The notes below the pieces were generated by a model. The model was not told where the DNA came from and did no database searches. It saw only the letters and a program-made list of their open reading frames with translations. Shown piece after piece: positions 1 to 5,807 of a DNA stretch of 6,433 nucleotides. Origin of the DNA: Frankiales bacterium. Its GTDB lineage: Bacteria > Actinomycetota > Actinomycetes > Mycobacteriales > SCTD01. Position numbers and translations under genes: made by a program. Numbering within the stretch: position 1 is the stretch's first letter; the number at the start of each line of letters is the position of its first letter. The stretch spans positions 1-6,433 of the forward strand of contig JAOPWI010000392.1 of NCBI GenBank assembly GCA_025965755.1, read 5' to 3'.

Positions 1-293
1 CGGTGTGCCGGGTCGAGCTCCTTCGCGCCGCCGGTGGCGGCCCGGGTCGCTCCGCCGACGGAGTGCGCGGCCGCGAGCCAGAGCTTGCCGAGCAGCGTCC
101 CGAGGCCCTGGAGCAGCCGGCCGAGCGCGGCGCCGGCCGCGAGCGCCGCCCGGCTCAGCCCACTCGGACCCTTCGGAGCCTTCGGCGCGGGCTTGGCCTT
201 GCTCGTGGAGGCGGTGGCCCGCGCCGGCCGGGACGCCGAGGCACGCCCGCCGGAGGGTCGGGGACGGGCGGCGGTGGTCGTACGACTGGCCAT
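1..293 (-). CDS. ftsK: FtsK/SpoIIIE-type DNA translocase, N-terminal fragment (runs off the window)
   Basis: Reading down from an ATG at 293 gives 97 complete codons and two bases of the next, open to the window edge. The visible part begins MASRTTTAARPRPSGG and is a Ser/Ala/Thr/Pro/Lys-rich basic tail (about residues 1-45), then an Ala/Leu-rich stretch (46-78), then GGAKELDPAH with a CG- (Arg) codon next. Mycobacterial FtsK has the same plan: a basic low-complexity tail followed by a WL...GGAAR...EPGHRRDG segment just before the first membrane helix. The membrane helices and the RecA-like motor lie outside the window. FtsK is a septum-located ATPase that pumps the chromosome terminus during division. 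Its position just after rnj matches actinobacterial synteny. Identification rests on the tail pattern and context, because no catalytic motif is visible. The Shine-Dalgarno is poor; see the possible -10 element at 301-306. Confidence 0.82.
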   Translation of the reverse strand, partial: MASRTTTAARPRPSGGRASASRPARATASTSKAKPAPKAPKGPSGLSRAALAAGAALGRLLQGLGTLLGKLWLAAAHSVGGATRAATGGAKELDPAH

Positions 294-300
294 GGTCGCG

Positions 301-306
301 ACGCTA
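301..306 (-). promoter_or_regulatory. Possible -10 element for a leaderless ftsK transcript
   Basis: On the minus strand the hexamer TAGCGT fits the actinobacterial -10 pattern TANNNT. It is followed by a 7-nt spacer and then the ftsK ATG. No convincing Shine-Dalgarno precedes the ATG, as expected if transcription began at the A of ATG. No -35 is obvious; the upstream 23 bp are occupied by the inverted repeat at 309-331. This is a short, permissive motif and remains a hypothesis. Confidence 0.3.
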
Positions 307-308
307 CC

Positions 309-331
309 GCCGGGACCGGTCCGGTCCCGGC
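309..331 (-). terminator. Perfect 11-bp-arm inverted repeat between rnj and ftsK, possible terminator
   Basis: The arms GCCGGGACCGG (309-319) and CCGGTCCCGGC (321-331) are exact reverse complements around a single base at 320. As RNA, a realistic fold is a 9-bp all-strong stem (309-317 with 323-331) and a 5-nt loop. It starts 23 nt after the rnj stop codon, the usual place for an intrinsic terminator. No U-run follows, which is common for GC-rich actinobacteria but weakens the call. Only 15 nt separate it from the ftsK ATG, so it could instead be an operator or a 5'-leader structure. Confidence 0.42.
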
Positions 332-354
332 AGTCGCACCGCGACACGCGCCGG

Positions 355-2043
355 TCAGACCTCCAGCACCACCGGAATGATCATCGGGCGGCGGCGGTAG
401 GTGTCGCTGACCCAGCGGCCGATGACCCGGCGCACGCCCTGGGCGAGCTGGCGGGCATCGGTGACGCCCTCGGCCGCGGCCTTGTCGAGCTCGTCCTCGA
501 TGAGCGGCAGCACCGCGTCAAAGGCGCTCGGGCTGTCGCTGAAGCCGCGCGCCGAGATCTGCGGGCTGCCGGCGATCTTGCCGGTCATGGAGTCGACCGC
601 GAGGGTCACCGAGATGAACCCCTCCTCGCCGAGCACGCGGCGGTCCTTCAGCGTCGTCTCGCTCACGTCGCCCACCTCGCTGCCGTCGACGTAGACGTAG
701 CCGCACGGCACCGCGCCGGTGATGCTCGCCTTGCCGTCGACGAGGTCGACGACGACGCCGTCCTCGGCCAGCACGACCCGGTCGCGCGGAACGCCGGTGA
801 GGATGCCGAGCTCGGCGTGCGCGCGCAGGTGGCGCCACTCGCCGTGCACCGGCATGAGGTTGCTCGGGCGGGTGGCGTTGAGCAGGTAGAGCAGCTCGCC
901 CGCCGAGGCGTGGCCCGACACGTGCACCTTGGCCACGCCCTTGTGCACGACGCGGGCCCCCCAGCGGGTCAGCCCGTTGATGACGCGGTAGACGGCGTTC
1001 TCGTTGCCCGGAATGAGCGAGCTGGCCAGCAGCACGGTGTCGTTCGGCACGATCTTGATCTGGTGGTGGCTGCGGTTGGCCATCCGGGACAGGGCCGACA
1101 GCGGCTCCCCCTGGGAGCCGGTCGAGACCAGGCAGATGCGGTCGTCGGGCAGCTGCTCGACGTCGCGCAGGTCGACCAGCAGGCCCTTGGGCACGTTGAG
1201 GTAGCCGAGGTCCTTGGCGACGCCCATGTTGCGGACCATCGAGCGCCCGACGAAGGCGACGTGGCGACCGTGCCGTTCGGCGGCGTCGAGCACCATCTGC
1301 ACCCGGTGCACGTGGCTGGCGAAGCTGGCGACGACGACCCGGCCCTTGGCGGTGCGCACGACGTCGTCGATGACCGGGCCGATCTCGCTCTCGGAGGTGA
1401 CGAAGCCCGGCTGCTCGGCGTTGGTGGAGTCGCTCAGCAGCAGGTCGATGCCGTCGCGGCCGAGGCGGGCGAACCCGCCGAGGTCGGTGAGGCGGCCGTC
1501 CAGCGGCAGCTGGTCCATCTTGAAGTCGCCGGTGTGCAGGACCACGCCGGCCTCGGTGCGGATGGCGACGGCCAGCGCGTCCGGGATGGAGTGGTTGACG
1601 GCGAAGAACTCGAGCCCGAACGGCCCGTACTGCGCGGTCTGCTCCTCGCGCACCTCGCGCAGCACCGGCGTGATGCGGTGCTCCTTGAGCTTGGCCTCGA
1701 GCAGCGCCAGCGTGAAGCGGCTGCCGATGATCGGGATGTCGCGTCGCTCCCGCAGCAGGTACGGGACGGCGCCGAGGTGATCCTCGTGCCCGTGGGTGAG
1801 CACGACCCCCTCGATGTCGTCGAGCCGGCCGCGGATGTGGCTGAAGTCCGGAAGGATGAGGTCGACGCCGGGCTGCTCCTCCTCCGGGAACAGGACGCCG
1901 CAGTCGACGATCAGCAGCCGGCCGGCGTGCTCGAAGACCGTCATGTTGCGGCCGATCTCGCCCAGGCCGCCCAGGGCGATGACCCGCAGGCCGTGCGCAG
2001 GCAGGGGCGGGGGCGGACCGAGCTCGGGGTGCGGGTGGCTCAT
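355..2043 (-). CDS. rnj: Ribonuclease J (metallo-beta-lactamase/beta-CASP RNase)
   Basis: A 562-residue protein, full length for bacterial RNase J, a zinc-dependent cytoplasmic endo- and 5'-3' exoribonuclease for mRNA turnover and rRNA processing. The metallo-beta-lactamase core begins near residue 18 (LRVIALGGLGEIGRN). Metal ligands are intact: HGHEDH (H84, H86, D88, H89), H151 in NHS, D173 in HTGDFK and H400 in PVHGE. The beta-CASP insert spans roughly 205-370 (SDSTNAE at 204-210, STGSQGEP at 307-314), followed by the RNA-phosphate motif HVSGHAS at 374-380. The C-terminal domain covers about 445-555. Spacing between ligands (H151 to D173 is 22, H378 to H400 is 22) matches the Bacillus subtilis enzyme. 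The ATG at 2043 is supported by GAGAAGAG a few bases upstream. It lies 36 nt after dapA with no obvious terminator between, so co-transcription is likely. This neighbour pair is conserved in Mycobacterium (Rv2753c-Rv2752c). Confidence 0.97.
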   Translation of the reverse strand: MSHPHPELGPPPPLPAHGLRVIALGGLGEIGRNMTVFEHAGRLLIVDCGVLFPEEEQPGVDLILPDFSHIRGRLDDIEGVVLTHGHEDHLGAVPYLLRERRDIPIIGSRFTLALLEAKLKEHRITPVLREVREEQTAQYGPFGLEFFAVNHSIPDALAVAIRTEAGVVLHTGDFKMDQLPLDGRLTDLGGFARLGRDGIDLLLSDSTNAEQPGFVTSESEIGPVIDDVVRTAKGRVVVASFASHVHRVQMVLDAAERHGRHVAFVGRSMVRNMGVAKDLGYLNVPKGLLVDLRDVEQLPDDRICLVSTGSQGEPLSALSRMANRSHHQIKIVPNDTVLLASSLIPGNENAVYRVINGLTRWGARVVHKGVAKVHVSGHASAGELLYLLNATRPSNLMPVHGEWRHLRAHAELGILTGVPRDRVVLAEDGVVVDLVDGKASITGAVPCGYVYVDGSEVGDVSETTLKDRRVLGEEGFISVTLAVDSMTGKIAGSPQISARGFSDSPSAFDAVLPLIEDELDKAAAEGVTDARQLAQGVRRVIGRWVSDTYRRRPMIIPVVLEV

Positions 2044-2079
2044 GCGTCTCTTCTCAAGCTCGACTCACGTGGGTGGTGT

Positions 2080-2988
2080 TCAGGCGGGCAGGACGCCGGC
2101 AGCGAGGAGGTCCTGGCGAAGGACCTCGACCTGCTCCGGCGTGGCGTCGACGAGCGGAAGGCGCACCGGGCCGGCGTCGAGCCCGGTCAGCCGGAGCCCG
2201 GCCTTGACGAGGATCGTCCCCTGGGTGCGGAAGATGCCGGTGAAGGCGGGCAGCAGGCGGTAGTGCAGGCGGCGGGCGGTCTCGACGTCGCCGGCGAGGT
2301 AGGCGGCCACCATGTCGGCGGTTCCCCGGGCGGTGAAGTGCGTGCTGGTGCCCACGACGCCGACGGCGCCCATCGCGAGCATCGGCAGGGTGTAGGCGTC
2401 CTGGCCGGAGTACCAGGCCAGGCCGGTCCGCGACAGCACCGTGGAGGCGGCCTCGAGGTCGAGCTTGGCGTCCTTCATGGCGACGACCGTCGGCAGCTCG
2501 GCGAGCCGGCAGATGGTCTCGGTCTCCATCGCGATGCCGGCCCGGCCGGGGATGTCGTAGAGCATGACCGGCAGGTCCGGCACGGCCCCGACGACGGCCT
2601 GCACGTGGGCGATCACGCCGGCCTGCGGCGGCTTGTTGTAGTACGGCGTCACGACCAGCACGCCGTCGACGCCGGCCTTGGCAGCCTCCTGCGCCATCTG
2701 CACCGAGTGGTCGGTGTGGTTGCTGCCGACGCCCGCGACCACCGTGCAGCGGTCGCCGACAGCCTGAACGACGGCGTGCAGCAGCGCGGCCTTCTCGGTG
2801 CCGCGGGTCGTGGGGGCCTCGCCGGTGGTGCCGTTGAGCACCAGGCCGTCGTTGCCCTCGTCGACGAGCCGGGTCGCGAGGCGCTGCGCCGCGTCCAGGT
2901 CGAGCTGCCCGTCGGCGGTGAACGGGGTGACCATCGCGGTCAACACCCGCCCGAACGGCGCAGCAGCAGCGGGACCGGCCGGGGACAT
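2080..2988 (-). CDS. dapA: 4-hydroxy-tetrahydrodipicolinate synthase
   Basis: A 302-residue TIM-barrel class I aldolase that condenses pyruvate with aspartate semialdehyde, the first committed step to diaminopimelate and lysine. Visible hallmarks are TAMVTPF (17-23), GTTGE (53-57, with T54/T55 of the catalytic triad), TPYYNKP (114-120, with the donated Tyr), YDIPGR (144-149, with Y144 and substrate-binding R149) and the Schiff-base lysine K172 in MKDAK. The C-terminus (KAGLRLTGLDAGPVRLPLV...) closely resembles the Mycobacterium tuberculosis enzyme. Aligned by eye to E. coli DapA, lysine-inhibitor positions H53, H56 and E84 become G63, K66 and H94, so feedback inhibition by lysine is probably weak or absent (inference). 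The ATG at 2988 lies 9 nt after the TAA of the c-di-GMP gene. Only a weak GCGGG ribosome site is present, which suggests translational coupling and read-through transcription. Confidence 0.96.
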   Translation of the reverse strand: MSPAGPAAAAPFGRVLTAMVTPFTADGQLDLDAAQRLATRLVDEGNDGLVLNGTTGEAPTTRGTEKAALLHAVVQAVGDRCTVVAGVGSNHTDHSVQMAQEAAKAGVDGVLVVTPYYNKPPQAGVIAHVQAVVGAVPDLPVMLYDIPGRAGIAMETETICRLAELPTVVAMKDAKLDLEAASTVLSRTGLAWYSGQDAYTLPMLAMGAVGVVGTSTHFTARGTADMVAAYLAGDVETARRLHYRLLPAFTGIFRTQGTILVKAGLRLTGLDAGPVRLPLVDATPEQVEVLRQDLLAAGVLPA

Positions 2989-2997
2989 GCCCGCAGG

Positions 2998-5190
2998 TTA
3001 CCCGCGGGACCCGCCCGGCACGATGCCGCGACCCGCCGCGGTCAGCAGCAGCGACACCTGCTCGGCCGGCAGCGGGCGGTGCAGCAGGAAGCCCTGGGCG
3101 AGCCTGATGCCCTGCACGGCCAGCCACTCGCGCTGGCGCTCCTCCTCGACGCCCTCGGCGACACACCGCATGCCGAGGTCGTCGGTCAGCGACCGGACGG
3201 CGCGCACGATCGCCTCGTCGCGCCGTGACCGGCCCAGACCGGCGACGAAGGAGCGGTCGACCTTGACGGTGGCCACCGGCACCTGGCGCAGGTGCAGCAG
3301 AGAGGACGAGCCGGTGCCGAAGTCGTCCAGGGCCAGGCGCACGCCGAACGCCGCGTAGGCCGCCAGGGACGCCTCGACCGCGCCCTCGGCGTCCAGCAGG
3401 ACGCTCTCCAGCACCTCGACGGTCAGCGCGTCGGCCGGCAGGCCCTGGGCGTCCAGGGCCTGCAGGGTGGCGCGCACGCTCTGCGGCCGCTGGAGCTCGT
3501 GTGCGGTGACGTTGACCGACAGGCCGAGCGCACCGGCGCCCGGGAGCTGCCGCCAGGCGGCGACGGCGGCGGTCGAGGCGGCGAGCACCTGCCGGCCGAG
3601 CTCGATGCCCAGCCCGCTGTCGTCCGCCACGTCCAGGAACGCGCTCGGCGGCAGCAGCCCCCGCTCGGGGTGCTGCCAGCGCACCAGCGCCTCGACGCCC
3701 ACGATCCCGCCGTCCTGCAGGTCGACCTGGGGCTGGTAGTGCACGACCAGCTGCCCGGCCGCGGGCCCGCCCTCCAGGGTGGCCCGCAGGTCGCGCTCGA
3801 CCTCGAGCCGCTCGGTGGCGGCGGAGCCGAAGCGCTGGTCCCACAGCACGGTCGTGGCCGGGCCCCGGGCCTTGGCGCGGTACATCGACACGTCGGCGTC
3901 CCGGACGAGCACCTCGGCCTCCCTGTCGCTGCCGGACGGGGCCACGACGACGCCGATGCTGGCCGTGGTGACCAGCGAGTGGCCGGCGAGATCCATCGGC
4001 CTGCGCAGCTCGCGCTGCAGCCGCTCGGCCAGCTCGAGGGCGTCCTGCTGGTCGACGTCGGCGGCGGCCACGACGAACTCGTCGCCGCCGAGCCGGGCGA
4101 CCAGCGCGTCACTGCCGCACAGCTCGCGCAGCCGCCCGGCCACGGTGCGCAGCATCTCGTCGCCGACACTGTGGCCGAGCGAGTCGTTGACGACCTTGAA
4201 CCGGTCGAGATCGAGGAACAGCAGCGCGAGCGGCACGCCGCCGTCCAGCAGGTCCTCCAGCCGCTGCAGCAGCGCGGCCCGGTTGGCCAGGCCGGTCAGC
4301 GGGTCGGCCAGCGCGATCCGGGCCAGCCGGCGCTCCGCCTCGACCCGCGAGGTGACGTCGCGGCTGGAGGTGTGCACCTCGGTGCCGCCGCCGGCCGCGG
4401 CGACCTTGCGGCCGGCCGTCTCCAGCCAGATGACCGTGCCGTCGGCCCGCAGAGCGCGGTGCCGCAGGGACTGCGGCTCGCCGGTGTCGAGCAGCCGCTG
4501 CAGCAGCCGGACCGCCACCCGCCGGTCGTCCGGGTGGACGGTCTCGAGCATGTCGGTGCCCAGGACCTGCTCGGGCTCACGGCCGAGGACGTCGCGCACC
4601 GACGGCGAGACGTAGATGCAGGTGCCGTCCACCGCGCGCCGGCAGATGACGTCGGTGGCCGACTCGGCCAGCAGCCGGAACTGCGCCTCGCTGTCGAGCA
4701 GCGCGCTGCGGCGCTCCTGCTCGCGCGTCACGTCGGCGAACGTGCACATGCCGCCGTACGGCTCGTCCTGCCCGAGCCGGCGCAGCGGACGGGCGCTGGT
4801 GCGCAGCCACACGGTCTGACCGGCACGCCGCAGCCGCATGAGCGCCCCGTCGGTGGTGACGGCCTCGCGCGCCGCGCGCTGCAGCGGACGGTCCTGCGCC
4901 GGCCACGGGCTGCCGTCCTCGCGGACGACCTCCCAGCCGGCCGCCTCGAAGCCGCCCGATCCGACGTCGGTCGGGCGGCCGCCGAGCAGGCCCTCCGCCA
5001 CGGCGTTGCACACGAGCACCCGCAGCTCGCGGTCCACGATCAGCAGGCCGGTGTCCAGGGCGTCCAGGACGGCCGAGTGCTGCTCGCGCTCCGCGAGCAG
5101 CAGGGCGCGCTCGCCGCCGGCGGCCTGCCCGAGGTCGAGAATCCGGGGGCTGCCCGCTCCCGGCTCGGGGCGGCGCTGCAGACCTGGCAT
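2998..5190 (-). CDS. PAS-PAS-GGDEF-EAL cyclic-di-GMP synthase/phosphodiesterase
   Basis: A 730-residue cytoplasmic protein with no signal peptide or membrane helix. Residue numbers below count from the ATG at 5190. Order: PAS 1 (about 33-155, HSAVLDALDTGLLIVD), PAS 2 with PAC segment (about 165-287, FRLLAESATDVICRR), GGDEF (about 295-447), EAL (about 475-718). The cyclase site looks intact: FLDLDRFK (metal Asp327), N335 and GGDEF at 368-372. The RxxD product-inhibition site is missing (Gly359 and Ala362 occupy those positions). The EAL site is also complete: EALVRW (E500), N560, E592 and E595 in EVLE, DDFGTG (D622, D623), K643 and D645 in VKVD, E679 in AEGVE and Q699. Both activities are therefore possible, and which dominates cannot be read from sequence. 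The ATG was chosen because AGGGGAG sits 9 nt upstream; an in-frame GTG at 5229 lacks such a site. The gene lies 85 nt after ssg and 9 nt before dapA. PAS ligands are unknown. Confidence 0.94.
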   Translation of the reverse strand: MPGLQRRPEPGAGSPRILDLGQAAGGERALLLAEREQHSAVLDALDTGLLIVDRELRVLVCNAVAEGLLGGRPTDVGSGGFEAAGWEVVREDGSPWPAQDRPLQRAAREAVTTDGALMRLRRAGQTVWLRTSARPLRRLGQDEPYGGMCTFADVTREQERRSALLDSEAQFRLLAESATDVICRRAVDGTCIYVSPSVRDVLGREPEQVLGTDMLETVHPDDRRVAVRLLQRLLDTGEPQSLRHRALRADGTVIWLETAGRKVAAAGGGTEVHTSSRDVTSRVEAERRLARIALADPLTGLANRAALLQRLEDLLDGGVPLALLFLDLDRFKVVNDSLGHSVGDEMLRTVAGRLRELCGSDALVARLGGDEFVVAAADVDQQDALELAERLQRELRRPMDLAGHSLVTTASIGVVVAPSGSDREAEVLVRDADVSMYRAKARGPATTVLWDQRFGSAATERLEVERDLRATLEGGPAAGQLVVHYQPQVDLQDGGIVGVEALVRWQHPERGLLPPSAFLDVADDSGLGIELGRQVLAASTAAVAAWRQLPGAGALGLSVNVTAHELQRPQSVRATLQALDAQGLPADALTVEVLESVLLDAEGAVEASLAAYAAFGVRLALDDFGTGSSSLLHLRQVPVATVKVDRSFVAGLGRSRRDEAIVRAVRSLTDDLGMRCVAEGVEEERQREWLAVQGIRLAQGFLLHRPLPAEQVSLLLTAAGRGIVPGGSRG

Positions 5191-5199
5191 GCGCACAAT

Positions 5200-5206
5200 C
5201 TCCCCT
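5200..5206 (-). promoter_or_regulatory. Strong Shine-Dalgarno that sets the c-di-GMP gene start
   Basis: AGGGGAG on the minus strand is followed by a 9-nt spacer and ATG at 5190. An in-frame GTG two codons earlier (5196-5194) is only 3 nt from the site, which is too close. The GTG/ATG pair at 5229/5226 lies upstream of it with no comparable purine run. This favours a 730-residue product over the 743-residue reading. Confidence 0.7.
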
Positions 5207-5247
5207 AGATCCGGGCGATGCGCCATCACGCAGGGCCGACAAGTTCA

Positions 5248-5260
5248 CCACACAGCGTGA
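5248..5260 (-). promoter_or_regulatory. BldD-box-like site upstream of the c-di-GMP gene
   Basis: The minus strand reads TCACGCTGTGTGG. Against the Streptomyces BldD consensus as I recall it, tNACN(C/A)(A/T)GNGTNA, it matches 8 of the 9 specified positions, failing only at the last base. The plus strand also scores 8 of 9. It lies in the 85-nt region between ssg and the GGDEF-EAL gene, 57 nt upstream of the chosen ATG, a plausible repressor position. Known biology: BldD is a c-di-GMP-bound repressor of developmental genes, including ssg and GGDEF genes, in Streptomyces. That this organism has BldD, and that it binds here, is inference. Confidence 0.4.
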
Positions 5261-5275
5261 CTTCAGCCGTTCGGC

Positions 5276-5692
5276 TCAGCCGAGCAGATCCACCAGCTCG
5301 GCCTCGAGCCGGGCGCCGGTGGCCGCGGACTCGCCGCCGGTGGGCACCACGTCGTAGGACTCGGCCAGGAACTCCACCAGCCCGTCGAGCGGGAGCAGCA
5401 CGCCGGCCCGGCCGGCCAGCTCGACGACGGCCGTGCGCCCCTCGACCCGGACGTGCACGTCACCCTCGCCGCTGGGAGCCACCAGGCCGGTGGTCAGCAG
5501 GTCGCGGGAGAAGACCCACTCGACGCTCTCGGGGGCGTCCGGACCGGTCGCCTCGATCAGCAGCACCAGGCGGACGGCCCACGGGTCCTGCGCGCTGTAG
5601 CGCAGCAGGGCGGGCAGCGAGACGTCCGGCAGGCCAGGGACCCGCAGGGTCGCCCCCAGGCCACGGGTAGCGGTGCGGTGCTGGGGGCTCAT
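5276..5692 (-). CDS. SsgA/SsgB-like sporulation and cell-division regulator (SALP family)
   Basis: A 138-residue protein, the usual size for SsgA-like proteins. Family signatures in order are RYSAQDPWAV (31-40, compare RYDTADPYAV in SsgB), SVEWVFSRDLLTTGL (56-70, compare TVEWVFARDLLAEGL) and GEGDVHV (75-81, compare GTGDVRV), then the C-terminal LPLDGLVEFL...VVPTGGE and an acidic LEAELVDLL tail. There are no membrane segments or signal peptide. In Streptomyces, SsgB with SsgA positions FtsZ at sporulation septa; other SALPs act in septum and spore-wall maturation. Relatives also occur in actinomycetes that do not sporulate, so the exact role here is uncertain and I give no gene symbol. The ATG at 5692 has GAGAGG with a 7-nt spacer. 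The 115-nt gap to thyX suggests its own promoter. It uses GC-rich codons like its neighbours, so nothing suggests recent transfer. Confidence 0.87.
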   Translation of the reverse strand: MSPQHRTATRGLGATLRVPGLPDVSLPALLRYSAQDPWAVRLVLLIEATGPDAPESVEWVFSRDLLTTGLVAPSGEGDVHVRVEGRTAVVELAGRAGVLLPLDGLVEFLAESYDVVPTGGESAATGARLEAELVDLLG

Positions 5693-5774
5693 GGTGAGGC
5701 CTCTCGGTGCGGCCGGGGTGCGGTCCCCTCCCCATCGTCCCGGTCGCTGCGGTGATGAGGGCTTTGCTCCCAGA

Positions 5775-5787
5775 TGACGCCCTGTGA
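5775..5787 (-). promoter_or_regulatory. Weaker BldD-box-like site upstream of the SsgA-like gene
   Basis: The minus strand reads TCACAGGGCGTCA. It keeps both half-sites of the recalled BldD consensus (TNAC and GTNA, correctly spaced by five bases) and matches 7 of 9 specified positions; the two misses are in the centre. It lies between the thyX stop and the ssg ATG, 82 nt upstream of that ATG. No convincing -35/-10 pair was found around it, although TGTAAT about 15 bases further upstream could be a -10. Regulation by BldD is inference. Confidence 0.3.
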
Positions 5788-5807
5788 CCGGACGATTACA
5801 GAAGGCC

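Noticed and set aside
2044..2079. CACGTG palindrome and possible promoter between dapA and rnj
   Set aside because: A 6-bp palindrome is too short to mean much, no -10/-35 pair is visible, and the 36-nt spacing with a good RBS fits simple co-transcription.
34..3228. A 1064-codon open frame on the plus strand, antisense to rnj and dapA
   Set aside because: It reads Ala/Gly/Asp/His/Val-rich with no family signature and runs opposite two complete, motif-bearing genes. Long antisense frames are expected in very GC-rich DNA.
2054..3844. A 596-codon minus-strand frame overlapping dapA and the EAL region
   Set aside because: It is an Arg/Ala/Gly/Pro-rich out-of-frame reading of dapA and the GGDEF-EAL gene, with no motifs of its own.
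3292..5208. A 638-codon plus-strand open frame opposite the c-di-GMP gene
   Set aside because: It has the composition of an antisense shadow, no recognisable domain and no ribosome site, while the opposite strand encodes four clear domains.
5191..5229. A longer start (GTG 5229 or ATG 5226) for the c-di-GMP gene
   Set aside because: No Shine-Dalgarno precedes it, and AGGGGAG at 5206-5200 serves the downstream ATG at 5190. The extra 13 residues add nothing to a domain.
5265..5282. Alternating AGCCG / CGGCT / AGCCG repeats at the ssg stop codon, possible terminator or switch
   Set aside because: Arms are only 5 bp with 1-2 nt loops, too tight for stable RNA hairpins, and no U-run follows. Such short complementarity is frequent at this GC content.
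5715..5728. GGGG-N6-CCCC hairpin in the ssg leader
   Set aside because: Only four base pairs in GC-rich leader DNA, with no link to the ribosome site, so not distinguishable from chance.
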